Source of the DNA: Bacillota bacterium
GTDB taxonomy: Bacteria; Bacillota; SHA-98; Ch115; JABLXJ01
DNA: 64,000 nucleotides
NCBI GenBank assembly: GCA_013178125.1
Contig: JABLXJ010000012.1
Span: forward strand, 61,821 to 125,820
Direction of reading: 5' to 3'
Part shown: piece by piece, positions 40,199 through 53,136 of the stretch
Numbering within the stretch: the first letter of the stretch is position 1
Layout: every line of letters begins with the position of its first letter
The notes under the pieces: model-generated
Databases searched by the model: none
What the model saw: the letters and a program-made list of their open reading frames with translations, nothing else
What the model was told of the DNA's origin: nothing
Position numbers and translations under genes: made by a program

Positions 40199-40858
40199 TT
40201 ACTCGCCTCCCTGTGCCGCCGCTTTCGGCTTCTCCGGAAGCACCTCGCCCTTATATATCCACACCTTGACCCCTATACGGCCATAGGTGGTATAAGCCTC
40301 TGCGAAGCCATAGTCGATGTCAGCCCTCAGCGTATGAAGGGGAACCTTGCCCTCATTATAACCCTCACTCCGGGCGATTTCCGCACCGCCAAGGCGCCCG
40401 CTGCACGACATCTTTACCCCCTGAGCACCGAGCTTCATCGCCCGAGCCAGAGCCTGTTTCATAGCTCGCCTGAATGAAATCCTCTTTTCAATCTGCTGCG
40501 CAATGTTCTCGGCCACCAGCTGCGCATCAAGCTCGGGAATCCTGACCTCCACGATATTTACGCTCACCTGTTTACCCGTTAGGCTCTCAAGCTGGCGTCT
40601 GAGGCTCTCGACCTCCTGGCCGCCTTTCCCTATAACCATACCAGGCCGCGCCGTGTGAATGGTCAGCCTGACCCTGTTGGCTGCCCTCTCGATCTCGACC
40701 CTCGAGATGCCAGCCGCGTAAAGCCTCCCCTTGATGAACTTCCGGATTTCGAGGTCCTCGTGCAGGAGCTCTGAATAGTTCTTCTTGCTATACCATCTCG
40801 ATGCCCAGTCCTTTATTACCCCGAGCCTCAGTCCAAGTGGGTGTACCTTCTGGCCCAC
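40199..40858 (-). CDS. rpsC: 30S ribosomal protein S3
   Basis: Part of the mRNA entry helicase. [17 protein letters not shown], the KH-domain [18 protein letters not shown] and [21 protein letters not shown] identify it; 219 residues. GTG start, with the rplV stop 3 bases upstream. Confidence 0.98.
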   Translation of the reverse strand: MGQKVHPLGLRLGVIKDWASRWYSKKNYSELLHEDLEIRKFIKGRLYAAGISRVEIERAANRVRLTIHTARPGMVIGKGGQEVESLRRQLESLTGKQVSVNIVEVRIPELDAQLVAENIAQQIEKRISFRRAMKQALARAMKLGAQGVKMSCSGRLGGAEIARSEGYNEGKVPLHTLRADIDYGFAEAYTTYGRIGVKVWIYKGEVLPEKPKAAAQGGE

Positions 40859-40861
40859 AAA

Positions 40862-41200
40862 TCAACCCTCCTTCTCTCTGAGAATAACCGTCACATGACT
40901 CGTCCGCTTCCTTATTCTCGCCGGAATGCCACGCATCCGGGCGCGCCATCTCTTCAAGGTTGGACCCTGATCCACATGAGCCACTGCAACATAGAGGTCT
41001 TCCCTGTTAAGGTCCAGATTATGCTCGGCGTTTGCCACGGCCGACTTAACAACCTTCGCCACAACCTCCGAAGCCCCTTTGGGGGTATGCTTCAACAGCG
41101 CCAGTGCCTCGTTGGCGGTCTTGCCCCTGATAATATCGACAACCTGCCGGACCTTCCGCGGCGAGATTCTCACGTAACGTGCTACTGCCCTGGCCTCCAT
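40862..41200 (-). CDS. rplV: 50S ribosomal protein L22
   Basis: Lines the exit tunnel. [20 protein letters not shown] and [21 protein letters not shown] are diagnostic. ATG 41200 gives [11 protein letters not shown] and 112 residues; a GTG four codons earlier is possible, and the SD (AAGGGGG) does not clearly decide. Confidence 0.96.
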   Translation of the reverse strand: MEARAVARYVRISPRKVRQVVDIIRGKTANEALALLKHTPKGASEVVAKVVKSAVANAEHNLDLNREDLYVAVAHVDQGPTLKRWRARMRGIPARIRKRTSHVTVILREKEG

Positions 41201-41220
41201 ATCTCGCACCAACCCCCTTC

Positions 41221-41505
41221 CTACTTCAGAGCCGTCGATCGCTCCGTATGCGCGCCATGGCCCCTGAATGTCCTCGTCACTGCGAACTCACCCAATTTAT
41301 GGCCCACCATATCCTCGGTGATGTATATCGGGACGTGTCTCCTGCCATCGTGAACCGCGATGGTATGTCCCACCATGTCTGGAAATACTGTTGAATCCCT
41401 GGACCAGGTCTTGATGACCTCTTTCACGCCCTTTTCATTCATGGCCTTTATCTTCGCCAGGAGCCTTGCTTCTACATAGGGCCCCTTCTTCAGCGATCTT
41501 GACAC
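41221..41505 (-). CDS. rpsS: 30S ribosomal protein S19
   Basis: Head protein with S13. [38 protein letters not shown] and [17 protein letters not shown] identify it. GTG 41505, 7 bases after GGAGG, gives 94 residues. Confidence 0.98.
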   Translation of the reverse strand: MSRSLKKGPYVEARLLAKIKAMNEKGVKEVIKTWSRDSTVFPDMVGHTIAVHDGRRHVPIYITEDMVGHKLGEFAVTRTFRGHGAHTERSTALK

Positions 41506-41556
41506 GCGCCTACCTCCTTCCATGAAAACGCACCTCAATGAGACTGGCAAGATTGC

Positions 41557-42384
41557 CTAGCTCGTGCGCCTCTTGAGGATCATCTTATCGGATAGCTTTC
41601 GCTTGCGAGTCTTATAGCCCAGCGTGGGCTTGCCCCATGGAGTGACCGGGCTCTTTCGCCCAACAGGTGCGCGGCCCTCTCCACCACCGTGAGGGTGATC
41701 CACCGGGTTCATGACCACCCCGCGGACCTTTGGTTTCCGGCCAAGCCACCTCGAGCGACCCGCTTTGCCGACGGAGATATTCTCCCACTCGACATTTCCA
41801 ACCTGGCCGACGGTAGCCTTGCAGTCGAGGCGAAGCAGCCGCACCTCGCCTGATGGAAGGCGAACGTGGGCGAAATCCCCCTCCTTGGCGATGAGCTGGG
41901 CCCCTATGCCTGCCGCCCTCACCAGCTGGCCACCCTTACCCGCTACGAGCTCAATGTTATGGATAATGGTGCCAACAGGGATATTGCGCAGCGGGAGGGC
42001 GTTGCCCGGCTTTATATCAGCACCCGGGCCGGACATCAACACATCCCCGGTCTTGACCCCCAGCGGAGCGATGATATAGCGCTTCTCGCCATCGGCGTAG
42101 TTCAAGAGTGCAATACGAGCGCTCCTGTTGGGATCGTATTCAATGGCTGCGACCCTGGCCGGCACGCCGTCCTTGTCCCTCCGGAAATCTATAACCCTGT
42201 AAAGCCTCTTGTGGCCGCCGCCACGGAACCTAGCCGTGATCCTGCCATAGACATTGCGCCCCGCGGACTTTTTCAACGGCCTGAGCAACGAACGCTCAGG
42301 TTTTTCCTTCGTAATCTCGTCAAAGGCGGATACCGTCATAAAACGCCTACCCGCCGTTATGGGCTTGAACTTTCTTATCGCCAC
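41557..42384 (-). CDS. rplB: 50S ribosomal protein L2
   Basis: Core protein near the peptidyl-transferase centre. [37 protein letters not shown] and the highly conserved [20 protein letters not shown] are present; 275 residues. GTG start behind GGGAGGG. Confidence 0.98.
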   Translation of the reverse strand: MAIRKFKPITAGRRFMTVSAFDEITKEKPERSLLRPLKKSAGRNVYGRITARFRGGGHKRLYRVIDFRRDKDGVPARVAAIEYDPNRSARIALLNYADGEKRYIIAPLGVKTGDVLMSGPGADIKPGNALPLRNIPVGTIIHNIELVAGKGGQLVRAAGIGAQLIAKEGDFAHVRLPSGEVRLLRLDCKATVGQVGNVEWENISVGKAGRSRWLGRKPKVRGVVMNPVDHPHGGGEGRAPVGRKSPVTPWGKPTLGYKTRKRKLSDKMILKRRTS

Positions 42385-42459
42385 CTTGTGCTTTCCCTCC
42401 CTTGTTACGGGATCACCCGGCCAGACGCCCTCGAACTAAACCTCGGACCAAACCTCGAA

Positions 42460-42765
42460 CTAAACGCCCTCGAAGATCGGGATCGAGTAGTTTTTCTCGA
42501 GGGTGACTATAGCCTTTTTCCGTTCGGGCGTTCTCCCCTGGAACCGCCCTACCCTCTTGATCTTACCGTAGATGCGGGTGGTGGCGACATCCTTGACCTT
42601 TACCTTAAAGATCGCCTCCACCGCCTCCTTGATCTGGGTCTTGTTGGCGCGGAGATCGACAATGAACGTGTACTTATTCTGCTCAAGCATCCTGGTGCTT
42701 TTCTCCGTCACCATGGGCCGTATGATTATATCTCGCGGATCCCCCATTGCCCCCATTGCACTCAC
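42460..42765 (-). CDS. rplW: 50S ribosomal protein L23
   Basis: Tunnel-exit docking site for chaperones and [22 protein letters not shown], and [20 protein letters not shown], are typical; 101 residues. GTG 42765 overlaps the rplD stop by 4 bases (GTGA), showing translational coupling; the SD GGAGG lies 10 bases upstream within rplD. Confidence 0.97.
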   Translation of the reverse strand: MSAMGAMGDPRDIIIRPMVTEKSTRMLEQNKYTFIVDLRANKTQIKEAVEAIFKVKVKDVATTRIYGKIKRVGRFQGRTPERKKAIVTLEKNYSIPIFEGV

Positions 42766-43388
42766 TGCGCCAGCACCTCCTCCAGCTTGGCGACGGCATC
42801 CCTGGTCATGAGGAGCTTCTTGTGAGCCAGGATATCGTAGACATTGAGCTTCTCGACAGGGATAGTCGTAACGCCAGGGATATTATTGGCCGACCTGGTG
42901 ATATTGGCATCAAGCTCCGCCGTCACAACCAGGGCGGAGTCGCCCGCATCCAGCCCATTGAGGATCCCCAGCATCGTCTTGGTCTTCGGTGCTTCAAGGC
43001 TGAGATCATCGAGGATCACCAACTCGCCCGCCTCAGTCTTGGCGGAGAGGGCCGATTTGAGTGCAAGCCTTCTCGCCTTCTTCGGTAGCCGGTAGCCATA
43101 ATCCCTCGGCTGGGGCCCAAAGAGAGTCGCGCCGCCAGGCCATAGCGGCGATCGCCTGCTCCCATGCCTTGCGCGTCCCGTTCCCTTTTGCCTCCAGGGC
43201 TTCACCCCGCCGCCGGAAACATATCCAATAGTCTTCGTAGCAGCCGTCCCCTGGCGTCTGGACGCAAGCTGCATAACCACGGCCTCGTGTAGGAGGCCCT
43301 TATGCACGGGGACCCCGAAAACCCCGTCTGATAAATTCAACTCCCCGACTTTTTCTCCACGAACGTTATAGAGAGGCGCCGTGGGCAT
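42762..43388 (-). CDS. rplD: 50S ribosomal protein L4
   Basis: Tunnel-constriction protein; in some bacteria it also represses the S10 operon. [20 protein letters not shown] and [20 protein letters not shown] are diagnostic; 208 residues. ATG after GGGGGAACGG. Confidence 0.98.
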   Translation of the reverse strand: MPTAPLYNVRGEKVGELNLSDGVFGVPVHKGLLHEAVVMQLASRRQGTAATKTIGYVSGGGVKPWRQKGTGRARHGSRRSPLWPGGATLFGPQPRDYGYRLPKKARRLALKSALSAKTEAGELVILDDLSLEAPKTKTMLGILNGLDAGDSALVVTAELDANITRSANNIPGVTTIPVEKLNVYDILAHKKLLMTRDAVAKLEEVLAQ

Positions 43389-43402
43389 GACCGTTCCCCC
43401 CT

Positions 43403-44041
43403 TTACTTGGCGCTCCGTTTCTTAATGCTTTCCTTCACGATGAGAAGGCCTCCCCTCCGGCCTGGGACCGCGCCGCGAACCAGCAATAGATTCCGGTCAG
43501 CGTCGACCTTGACCACCTTGAGGTTCTGAATGGTAACTCGTTCCCCTCCGAGGCGCCCCGGGAGCCTTCTACCCTTGAAGACACGCGCAGGGTCAGTTGC
43601 ACCCAGAGAACCGACCCTCCTGTGGTACATCGATCCATGGGACATTGGCCCGCGCCGGAAGTTCCAGCGTTTCACGACGCCGCTGAAGCCCTTACCGAGG
43701 GAAGTCCCCGTGATGTCCACGGAATCCCCTTCCTTGAATATGTCAGCCTTTACCTCCTGGCCGACCTGGAACTGCTCAGCATCATCCGTCCTTATCTCTT
43801 TGAGGTAGCGGGTCGGCTTTAGCCCGGCCTTTTTGAAATGTCCCCGCACGGCCCTGGTAAAAAGCCTCTCTCTCTTCTCCCCCATGCCGAGCTGGATGGC
43901 GTTATAGCCATCGGTCTCCCTGGTTTTCTTTTGAACAATAATGCATGGCCCCGCCTCGACCACGGTCACTGGCACAGCATTCCCATCTGAATCAAAAACT
44001 CGAGTCATCCCAAGCTTCCTGGCGAGTATACCCTTGGGCAC
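43403..44041 (-). CDS. rplC: 50S ribosomal protein L3
   Basis: Assembly initiator near the catalytic centre. [40 protein letters not shown] and [20 protein letters not shown] identify it. GTG 44041, 9 bases after AGAGGGG, is preferred to GTG 44050, which abuts the SD; 212 residues. Confidence 0.97.
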   Translation of the reverse strand: MPKGILARKLGMTRVFDSDGNAVPVTVVEAGPCIIVQKKTRETDGYNAIQLGMGEKRERLFTRAVRGHFKKAGLKPTRYLKEIRTDDAEQFQVGQEVKADIFKEGDSVDITGTSLGKGFSGVVKRWNFRRGPMSHGSMYHRRVGSLGATDPARVFKGRRLPGRLGGERVTIQNLKVVKVDADRNLLLVRGAVPGRRGGLLIVKESIKKRSAK

Positions 44042-44069
44042 GACCGACACCCCCTCTCTGGGTCGAAGC

Positions 44070-44378
44070 TCAGAGTTTGATCTCTATATCCACCCCAGCC
44101 GGCAGGTCGAGCCTCATCAGGTCTTCAACCGTCTTCGGGGTGGGATCAAGAATATCTATTAACCTCTTGTGCGTGCGCATCTCGAACTGCTCCCTCGAGT
44201 CCTTGTCAACATGGACCGAGCGCAAAACGGTATAGACGCTCTTCTCCGTCGGCAACGGGATCGGCCCCGAGATCTGCGCCCCGCTCCGCCTGGCCGTATC
44301 CACGATCTTTTCACAGGACTGGTCCAGGAGCTTATGATCGAACGCCTTGAGCTTTATCCTTATCTTCTGGCTGGTCAT
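44070..44378 (-). CDS. rpsJ: 30S ribosomal protein S10
   Basis: Small-subunit protein that also partners NusB in antitermination (NusE). [40 protein letters not shown] and [19 protein letters not shown] are diagnostic; 102 residues. First gene of the S10 cluster, 128 bases after tuf. Confidence 0.98.
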   Translation of the reverse strand: MTSQKIRIKLKAFDHKLLDQSCEKIVDTARRSGAQISGPIPLPTEKSVYTVLRSVHVDKDSREQFEMRTHKRLIDILDPTPKTVEDLMRLDLPAGVDIEIKL

Positions 44379-44506
44379 ATCAATACCTCACTATCGGCGA
44401 ATTTGCCGCGGTCGCCCGGGCCGGGGCCATGCGGTCGCCCGCCATCCCTATTTACAGGTTCAAGGCTTCCAGCGGGCCGGCCCGGGAACAGCAGCATTAG
44501 ATAGCG

Positions 44507-45712
<1,206 letters not shown>

Positions 45713-45833
45713 ACATCCTTCCTCCTTGACCTCGTCATTTGATCTTGGCTATAACATTTCTTATTGTGAAGCCGCGCCGGAGGGCGGGCAGCCTCCGCCG
45801 CGACCTGACACCTAATCTGGCTCCCGCCCGTGT

Positions 45834-47912
45834 TTAACTCGCCGCGCCGCGCGCCGTTAAACGTTCGGCGATGCTGGCGGGGACCTCCTCGTACCCGAGT
45901 AGCTTCATCATATAAGTTCCCCGCCCCTGGGTCACGGACCTGAGGTCTGTTGCGTATCCGAACATCTCGGCCAGCGGGACATTTGCACGGACGATTTGCA
46001 TATCGCCGCGAGCCTGCGTCCCCTCGACCCTACCCCTACGTGAAGCGATATTGGCTATGACGTCACCCATGAATTCCTGCGGGACTACCACCTCAACGTC
46101 CATGATGGGCTCCAGTAATACAGGATGCGCCCTCCTCGCACCATCCTTGAATGCCATCGATGCCGCTATCTTGAATGCTATTTCCGAGGAGTCGACCTCG
46201 TGGTAGGATCCGTCCACAAGAGTCGCCTTTACATCGACCACCGGGTATCCAGCTATGACGCCGCTCTCCATGGCCTCCCTGACGCCAGCCTCGACGGCAG
46301 GGATATACTCCCTGGGGACGGCGCCGCCCACGATCTTGTTGGTGAATTCGAACCCCTTGCCCGGTTCATTGGGCTCCAGCTCGAGCCATACGTGGCCATA
46401 CTGGCCACGCCCTCCCGTCTGCCGGACGAACCTGCCCTCGCTCTTGATCCTTCCTCTGATGGTCTCCCTGTAGGCAACCTGCGGTTTTCCCACATTGGCC
46501 TCAACCTTGAACTCGCGCAACAGCCTGTCAACAATTATCTCCAGGTGGAGCTCGCCCATGCCGGATATAATGGTCTGGCCGGTCTCCGCATCCGTGCGCA
46601 CCTTGAAGGTTGGATCTTCCTCAGCAAGGCGCATGAGCGATATGCCAAGCTTATCCTCATCGGCCTTGGTCTTCGGCTCAACAGCGACCGACATAACAGG
46701 CTCGGGGAACTCCATGGCCTCGAGCACGATCGGGTGCTTTTCGTCACACAGCGTATCGCCTGTGAAGGTATCCTTGAGGCCAACCGCAGCAACGATATCG
46801 CCGCTTGCCGCCATCTCAGCCTCCTCACGGTGATTCGCGTGCATCCGCAAAATGCGCGCAACCCGCTCCTTCTTGCGCTTCAAGGGGTTATAAACATACG
46901 ACCCCGCTGATATCTTCCCCGAGTAGACCCTGAAGTAGGCCAGTCTCCCCACATAGGGGTCCGCAACTATCTTGAAGGCCAGCGCCGCAAAGGGTTCATC
47001 CACGCTCGGGTGCCGCTGTTCCTTCTCCTGGGTATCGGGGTTGATGCCCTCAACTGGCGGCAGGTCGGTCGGTGCCGGGAGATAATCAACAATCGCGTCA
47101 AGCAGGGGCTGTACGCCTTTATTCCTGAAGGCCGAGCCACACAGGACCGGGACGAGTTTGCCTGCAAGGGTTCCCTTCCGCAGGGCCTGCTTGATCTCGT
47201 CCTCACTTATCTCTTGGCCCTCGACATATTTGAGCATGAGCTCATCATCCACTTCCGCGACGGCCTCGAGAAGGGCTTCGCGCTTTCCGGCCGCCTCCTG
47301 CTCCACCTCGGGTGGTATTGGGGCAACCTCGAGCTCCATCCCGAGATCATCCTTGTAGATGATGGCCTTTTGCGCTATCAGGTCGACAACCCCTGTAAAC
47401 GCCGCCTCGGCACCCAAAGGGATCTGAATCGGCACCGGGTTAGCCCCGAGCTTCTGTTTCATCTCGCCGACAACACGGTCGAAGTCAGCGCCGACTCTGT
47501 CCATTTTGTTGACAAAAGCCATCCGGGGAACATTATACCTATCCGCCTGGCGCCATACGGTCTCCGATTGAGGTTCCACGCCTCCAACTGCGCAAAACAC
47601 TGCTACCGCTCCATCCAGGACCCTCAACGACCGCTCGACCTCTACTGTAAAGTCCACGTGCCCGGGTGTATCTATAATGTTAATACGATGATCCCGCCAG
47701 TGGCAGGTGGTAGCCGCCGAGGTAATGGTAATTCCCCTCTCCTGCTCCTGGACCATCCAGTCCATGGTAGCTGACCCCTCGTCGACCTCGCCGATTCTGT
47801 GAACCCGGCCAGTGTAGAAGAGGATTCGCTCAGTCGTTGTAGTCTTGCCAGCGTCGATGTGAGCCATTATACCTATGTTTCGCGTCTTTTCCAGTGGAAA
47901 GCTTTTACCCAT
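45834..47912 (-). CDS. fusA: Elongation factor G
   Basis: Translocase GTPase. G1 [16 protein letters not shown]3 [16 protein letters not shown] and G4 [10 protein letters not shown], then domains II-V with [16 protein letters not shown] and [18 protein letters not shown]. The frame opens at 47951, but ATG 47912 after GGGAGGG gives [15 protein letters not shown] and 692 residues, the normal length. Confidence 0.98.
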   Translation of the reverse strand: MGKSFPLEKTRNIGIMAHIDAGKTTTTERILFYTGRVHRIGEVDEGSATMDWMVQEQERGITITSAATTCHWRDHRINIIDTPGHVDFTVEVERSLRVLDGAVAVFCAVGGVEPQSETVWRQADRYNVPRMAFVNKMDRVGADFDRVVGEMKQKLGANPVPIQIPLGAEAAFTGVVDLIAQKAIIYKDDLGMELEVAPIPPEVEQEAAGKREALLEAVAEVDDELMLKYVEGQEISEDEIKQALRKGTLAGKLVPVLCGSAFRNKGVQPLLDAIVDYLPAPTDLPPVEGINPDTQEKEQRHPSVDEPFAALAFKIVADPYVGRLAYFRVYSGKISAGSYVYNPLKRKKERVARILRMHANHREEAEMAASGDIVAAVGLKDTFTGDTLCDEKHPIVLEAMEFPEPVMSVAVEPKTKADEDKLGISLMRLAEEDPTFKVRTDAETGQTIISGMGELHLEIIVDRLLREFKVEANVGKPQVAYRETIRGRIKSEGRFVRQTGGRGQYGHVWLELEPNEPGKGFEFTNKIVGGAVPREYIPAVEAGVREAMESGVIAGYPVVDVKATLVDGSYHEVDSSEIAFKIAASMAFKDGARRAHPVLLEPIMDVEVVVPQEFMGDVIANIASRRGRVEGTQARGDMQIVRANVPLAEMFGYATDLRSVTQGRGTYMMKLLGYEEVPASIAERLTARGAAS

Positions 47913-47988
47913 GCCGATTCCCTCCCTTCCATTGGCCGACTTCGCATACACTTCGCATACTAAGCATGCTAAACCCGCTTCACCCGGC

Positions 47989-48459
47989 CTACCACCTGTA
48001 ATGTGCGAAGGCCTTGTTAGCCTCGGCCATCCTGTGGGTGTCTTCTCGTTTCTTCACTGAGCCGCCAACTCCCTGTGCGGCATCCATAATCTCTCCTGCA
48101 AGCTTTTCAGCCATGCTCTTCTCGGATCTTTCCCTTGCGAACTGGACCATCCATCGCAAGCCAAGAGCGGTTCTCCTATCTGGCCTGACCTCAATAGGCA
48201 CCTGATAGGTGGCACCACCGACTCTTCGAGGCTTGACCTCGAGAACCGGCATAACGTTTTTGAGGGCGCGATCAAATATCTCGAGAGGATCTTTGCCGGT
48301 CTTCTCGCGAATGATATCCATGGCCCTGTAGAAAATACCTTCCGCAATCCCCCTCTTGCCTCTCATGAGGAGCCTGTTGATCATCGCGGTAGCTAATTTG
48401 CTCTGATATACAGGATCCGGGATTAGTTCGCGCCTCCCAACTTTACCACGCCTCGGCAT
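47989..48459 (-). CDS. rpsG: 30S ribosomal protein S7
   Basis: Head-domain assembly initiator. [35 protein letters not shown] ([19 protein letters not shown]) and [20 protein letters not shown] are diagnostic; 156 residues. ATG after GGAGG. Confidence 0.98.
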   Translation of the reverse strand: MPRRGKVGRRELIPDPVYQSKLATAMINRLLMRGKRGIAEGIFYRAMDIIREKTGKDPLEIFDRALKNVMPVLEVKPRRVGGATYQVPIEVRPDRRTALGLRWMVQFARERSEKSMAEKLAGEIMDAAQGVGGSVKKREDTHRMAEANKAFAHYRW

Positions 48460-48492
48460 TTGCCCACCTCCATTTCAACCTTGTGTTGCGTG

Positions 48493-48909
48493 TTATGACT
48501 TGGGTCTCTTCGCTCCGTATTTGGATCTCCCCTGGCGCCTGTTCTGGACCCCGGCTGCATCCAGCGTGCCGCGAATGATATGGTACCTCACGCCCGGGAG
48601 GTCCTTGACCCTGCCGCCCCTTATCAATACAACCGAGTGCTCCTGCAGGTTATGGCCTATGCCTGGTATATATGCCGTGACCTCAAGGCCGTTGGTGAGG
48701 CGGACCCTAGCGATCTTCCGCAATGCAGAATTCGGCTTTTTGGGCGTGGTGGTCCTCACGACCGTGCAGACGCCCCGCTTCTGCGGTGAACCCTCGGCGT
48801 AGCTGGTCTTGCGCGTATAAGAATTGTAAAGCCAGCGCAAAGCAGGTGCCGCAGACTTCTTCTCGACCTTCTCTCTACCCTTGCGAATAAGCTGACTGAT
48901 CGTCGGCAT
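48493..48909 (-). CDS. rpsL: 30S ribosomal protein S12
   Basis: Decoding-centre protein. [38 protein letters not shown] and [19 protein letters not shown] are present; both lysines whose replacement gives streptomycin resistance (in TPKKPNS and GRVKDLPG) are wild type. 138 residues. Confidence 0.98.
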   Translation of the reverse strand: MPTISQLIRKGREKVEKKSAAPALRWLYNSYTRKTSYAEGSPQKRGVCTVVRTTTPKKPNSALRKIARVRLTNGLEVTAYIPGIGHNLQEHSVVLIRGGRVKDLPGVRYHIIRGTLDAAGVQNRRQGRSKYGAKRPKS

Positions 48910-48995
48910 CCATTACACCTCCTCTCTCAAATCCTCAAAAAATCTCTGACTATATATCTTTGACTATCTCACGAATCACTGCCCCAAGACACAAT

Positions 48996-49029
48996 CTTGC
49001 CCCTTGCACCAGGCGGTGGAAGGGGCAAG
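48996..49029 (-). promoter_or_regulatory. Perfect hairpin between the L7Ae-like gene and rpsL
   Basis: CTTGCCCCTT (48996-49005) and AAGGGGCAAG (49020-49029) are perfect complements and the inner CACC/GGTG continues the stem after one mismatch. Read leftward the stem is followed by ATTGTGTCTTGG, which is U-rich but not a run. It sits 86 bases before rpsL and may be a partial terminator, processing site or protein-binding site separating rpoBC from the str genes. Confidence 0.6.
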
Positions 49030-49051
49030 TCTCATGCCGGTATCCTCTCTG

Positions 49052-49303
49052 TCAGTCCTGCAGTATTGCAGCGGCTGCTGCCCCAACCTCTATCCCACAA
49101 GCCTTACCAAGCTGTGTCATAGTGTCAATGTTCACAATGGGAACACCCTTAGTCTTACACAGGTTCCTGATATTCCTCACAACATGTTCTTCGGCGTCGT
49201 CTGCCACGAATACCGTCTTTACGTCTCCCCGTTCGAGAGCCTTGAGGGTCTCCTTCGTGCCCACGGCCTTCCTTCTCGCAGCTCTTAGCTCATCACTGGA
49301 CAT
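49052..49303 (-). CDS. L7Ae/L30e-like RNA-binding protein (YbxF type)
   Basis: An 83-residue kink-turn-binding family protein: RKAVGTKETLKALERGDVKT, VFVADDAEEHVVRNIRNLC and VPIVNIDTMTQLGKACGIEVGAAA. In Bacillus the homologue lies at the same place between rpoC and rpsL, and binds kink-turn RNA in vitro. ATG 49303 follows GGGGAGGAGAG; the longer frame (49333) has a less typical N-terminus. Confidence 0.93.
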   Translation of the reverse strand: MSSDELRAARRKAVGTKETLKALERGDVKTVFVADDAEEHVVRNIRNLCKTKGVPIVNIDTMTQLGKACGIEVGAAAAAILQD

Positions 49304-49398
49304 ATCGCTCTCTCCTCCCCCAAATACGTTCACTTCGTAATTTAGAGGGATCTTTCAAGGGAAACTCCGCCGTCAGACACTTTGGTATTATAGCATCT

Positions 49399-52300
49399 CT
49401 AATATCCAGTGTCAAGTGAAACCGGCACCACGTCCACGCCAGCCTCGGCCGCCTGCTCGGCAACTTCCTCGGTGGCAACATCCTCCACATCGGGCTCATC
49501 CTTCTCCTCATCGCCGCCCACAGGCGCGACCCTGATATTGCGATACCTTGACATCCCTGTCCCACCCGGGATGAGCTTCCCGATTATAACATTCTCCTTG
49601 AGGCCCAATAATGGGTCTGTCTTCCCCTTGATTGATGCATCTGTCAACACCCGGGTGGTCTCCTGGAAGGATGCCGCCGAGAGAAAGCTCTCCGTCGCAA
49701 GGGATGCCTTCGTAATCCCCAGCAAGACCGGCCTGCCTATCGCCGGCTCCCCGCCCTGCTCCTCTGCCTTTCTGTTGGCCTCTTCAAATTCGAAGATATC
49801 GACAAGGCCACCGGTCAGAAGGTCGGTGTCACCGGGCTGGTCAACCCTCCACTTGCGCATCATCTGCCTCACGACGACCTCGATATGCTTATCGTTTATC
49901 TCCACGCCCTGTGAGCGGTATACACTCTGAACCTCGCGGAGGAGGTAATGCTGGACAGCTCGCATACCCTTTATCCTGAGGATGTCGTGGGGGTTGACCG
50001 AGCCTTCTGTCAACTGATCCCCCGCAGCGACGCGTGCCCCATCCTTGACTTCCAGCCGCGCGCCATAAGGGACGGCATAAACCTTCTCATCACCGTGATC
50101 CGTCTGGACCACTATCCTCCTTGTACCCTTCGTCTCACTGATGCGGACCGTGCCGTCGACCTCGCTTATGATAGCCTGGCCCTTGGGCTTCCTGGCCTCA
50201 AAGAGCTCCTCGACGCGGGGCAAGCCCCTGGTTATATCGTCGCCTGCAACGCCGCCCGTGTGGAATGTTCTCATCGTCAGCTGGGTGCCAGGCTCACCAA
50301 TGGATTGCGCAGCGATTATGCCGACAGCCTCGCCCACCTCAACAGGCCTTCCCGTGGCGAGGTTGCGACCATAGCACTTGGAGCACACCCCGTACCTGGT
50401 GCGGCAGGTCAGGACGGATCTTATCTTCACCGACGTAATGCCCACACGCTCTATCATACGAGCGTGGTCCTCATTGATCTCCTGATTTTTCTCGACTATA
50501 ACCTCGCCAGTAGCCGGGTTTATAATATCCTCCAGGGCCAGCCTGCCGACGACCCTATCGCGCAGTGATTCTATAGCCTCGTCTCCCTCGGTTATGGCGC
50601 TCACCTCGATGCCATCCTCTGTCCCGCAATCCTCCTCACGGACGATGACGTCCTGGGCGACGTCCACAAGCCTGCGCGTCAGATACCCGGAGTCGGCCGT
50701 CCTGAGGGCGGTGTCAGCAAGGCCTTTACGTGTGCCATGGGTCGATATGAAATACTCAAGGACGGTGAGGCCTTCCCGGAAATTCGCCTTGATCGGTAGG
50801 TCAATCGTCCGCCCCGACGGGTCAGCAACGAGGCCCCGCATTCCCGCGAGCTGCCTCAACTGCTGCACATTGCCTCGCGCACCGGATGTCGCCATCATAT
50901 AGACAGGATTGAACTTATCCAAGTGACCCAGCATCGCCTTCTGAACCCTATCAGTTGCCTCCGTCCAGGCATCGATCACAAGCTGGTACTGTTCCTCGCT
51001 CGTGATAAGCCCCCTCCTGTGCTGCTGCTCGATCTCATCGACCTTCTTCTCGGTTTCGGCGAGGATATCCTGTTTTTCAGGCGGTATAACGATATCCTCG
51101 ATTGCAACCGTTGTGCCGGATTTCGTGGCATGTCTGAAACCAGTTGTCTTGATATTATCCAGGATCTCTGCGGTCTTTACATTGCCGTATTTCCGCTGGC
51201 ACATAGCCACAATCTTGCCGAGGAATCCCTTGGTCACCGGGTGTCGCTCCGGTAACTCCTTGATGATCTCTGCTATAGGTTTCTCGCGATTCCTTATGAT
51301 ATCCTCGAGAATCCCGCCCTCCTCAATGGCGCTATCCGTTGCGTCGTTAATGTACGGGAAATCCTCCGGGAAGATCGAGTTAAAGATGATCCGGCCGACC
51401 GTGGTCACCAGGAGCGCATTTTTGAACTCCTCCCTGCGCAGGTTGACCTTCTCGCCACCTGTTCGGACGGCAATCCGCGCGTGGAGCTCGACCACGCCCT
51501 GGTCGTAAGCCAGCAACGCCTCGTTGAAGCTTGAAAAGATCTTGCCCTCGCCCCTGGCACCATTCTTCTCCAGGGTGAGGTAGTAAGACCCGAGCACCAG
51601 GTCCTGGCCCGGGACGGCTATCGGGCGCCCGTGGGCGGGAGACAGGATGTTATTCACGGATAACATCAGCAGCCTCGCCTCGGCCTGAGCTTCAGCCGAC
51701 AGCGGGACATGGGCAGCCATCTGGTCCCCGTCAAAGTCCGCATTATACGCCGGGCACACGAAGGGATGAATCTTTATTGCGCGTCCCTCGACAAGCACCG
51801 GCTCAAATGCCTGGATGCCCAGCCTGTGCAAGGTTGGGGCGCGGTTCAAGAGCACAGGGTGTTCCCTGATTACCTCCTCGAGGACGTCCCAGACCTCATC
51901 CCGCACCCGTTCCACCATCCTCTTTGCGCTCTTGATATTGTGCGCGTAGCCCCGGTCGACGAGCTTCTTCATGACAAATGGCTTGAAGAGCTCAAGAGCC
52001 ATCTCCTTAGGCAAGCCACACTGGTGCAGCTTCAACTCTGGACCCACGACGATAACCGAGCGGCCCGAGTAATCCACGCGCTTGCCAAGGAGGTTCTGTC
52101 TAAACCTCCCCTGCTTCCCCTTCAGCATGTCAGAGAGGGACTTCAACGGCCTGTTGCCCGGTCCGGTTACAGGCCTCCCCCGCCGCCCATTGTCGATAAG
52201 CGCATCCACGGCTTCCTGGAGCATGCGCTTCTCGTTTCTAACGATAATATCCGGCGCTCCCAGCTCCAGGAGACGCTTTAACCTGTTATTCCGGTTGATA

Positions 52301-53082
52301 ACCCTCCGGTAGAGATCATTCAGATCCGATGTCGCAAAGCGTCCCCCATCCAGCTGGACCATGGGCCTCAAGTCCGGCGGTATAACCGGGATTACATCCA
52401 GTATCATGTATTCGGGCCGATTCTGTGACCTACGAAAGGCCTCTGCGACCTCCAGGCGCCTTATGGCTCGTATTCTCTTCTGCCCGCTCGTTTCCTTGAT
52501 CTCCTTGCGCAGCTCCCGAGAAAGCTGGTCCAGGTCGATCTCCTTGAGAAGCTCCTTTATCGCCTCGGCCCCCATCCCGGCCTTAAACGCCTGCCCGTAT
52601 CTCTCGCGATACTCCCGGTATTCATTCTCGGACAACAGCTGCTTCTTACTCAAAGGCGTATCGCCCGGCTCGATCACAATATATGAAGCGAAGTATAATA
52701 CCTTCTCGAGCGACCTCGGAGACATGTCGAGGAGCAGGCCCATACGGCTCGGGATCCCCTTGAAATACCAGATGTGAGATACAGGGGCAGCGAGCTCAAT
52801 ATGGCCGAGCCGTTCCCTTCGAACCTTGGACCTGGTAACCTCCACCCCGCACTTATCGCAAACGATGCCTTTGTACCTTACCCTCTTGTATTTACCGCAA
52901 TGGCACTCCCAGTCCCTCGTTGGGCCAAAGATCTTCTCACAGAAGAGGCCCTCCCGTTCCGGCTTGAGAGTCCGGTAGTTTATAGTCTCTGGTTTCTTGA
53001 CCTCCCCACTTGACCAGGCACGGATCTGCTCAGGGGACGCCAGGCCGATCCTCATCTTGTCAAAATTGTTCACATCCAACAA
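49399..53082 (-). CDS. rpoC: RNA polymerase beta' subunit
   Basis: Largest catalytic subunit. The zinc ribbon is seen in [20 protein letters not shown], the catalytic triad of aspartates in [15 protein letters not shown], and a second zinc site in [16 protein letters not shown]. It has 1227 residues, starting with TTG after GGAGGAGAGG. The last 45 or so residues after [10 protein letters not shown] are acidic ([15 protein letters not shown]), echoing the acidic tail of RpoB. It follows rpoB by 54 bases. Confidence 0.99.
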   Translation of the reverse strand: MLDVNNFDKMRIGLASPEQIRAWSSGEVKKPETINYRTLKPEREGLFCEKIFGPTRDWECHCGKYKRVRYKGIVCDKCGVEVTRSKVRRERLGHIELAAPVSHIWYFKGIPSRMGLLLDMSPRSLEKVLYFASYIVIEPGDTPLSKKQLLSENEYREYRERYGQAFKAGMGAEAIKELLKEIDLDQLSRELRKEIKETSGQKRIRAIRRLEVAEAFRRSQNRPEYMILDVIPVIPPDLRPMVQLDGGRFATSDLNDLYRRVINRNNRLKRLLELGAPDIIVRNEKRMLQEAVDALIDNGRRGRPVTGPGNRPLKSLSDMLKGKQGRFRQNLLGKRVDYSGRSVIVVGPELKLHQCGLPKEMALELFKPFVMKKLVDRGYAHNIKSAKRMVERVRDEVWDVLEEVIREHPVLLNRAPTLHRLGIQAFEPVLVEGRAIKIHPFVCPAYNADFDGDQMAAHVPLSAEAQAEARLLMLSVNNILSPAHGRPIAVPGQDLVLGSYYLTLEKNGARGEGKIFSSFNEALLAYDQGVVELHARIAVRTGGEKVNLRREEFKNALLVTTVGRIIFNSIFPEDFPYINDATDSAIEEGGILEDIIRNREKPIAEIIKELPERHPVTKGFLGKIVAMCQRKYGNVKTAEILDNIKTTGFRHATKSGTTVAIEDIVIPPEKQDILAETEKKVDEIEQQHRRGLITSEEQYQLVIDAWTEATDRVQKAMLGHLDKFNPVYMMATSGARGNVQQLRQLAGMRGLVADPSGRTIDLPIKANFREGLTVLEYFISTHGTRKGLADTALRTADSGYLTRRLVDVAQDVIVREEDCGTEDGIEVSAITEGDEAIESLRDRVVGRLALEDIINPATGEVIVEKNQEINEDHARMIERVGITSVKIRSVLTCRTRYGVCSKCYGRNLATGRPVEVGEAVGIIAAQSIGEPGTQLTMRTFHTGGVAGDDITRGLPRVEELFEARKPKGQAIISEVDGTVRISETKGTRRIVVQTDHGDEKVYAVPYGARLEVKDGARVAAGDQLTEGSVNPHDILRIKGMRAVQHYLLREVQSVYRSQGVEINDKHIEVVVRQMMRKWRVDQPGDTDLLTGGLVDIFEFEEANRKAEEQGGEPAIGRPVLLGITKASLATESFLSAASFQETTRVLTDASIKGKTDPLLGLKENVIIGKLIPGGTGMSRYRNIRVAPVGGDEEKDEPDVEDVATEEVAEQAAEAGVDVVPVSLDTGY

Positions 53083-53136
53083 CGGCCTCTCCTCCTCTCT
53101 TGAGCTTCCCCTCTGTAACCTTTACAGGCTGCAGGG

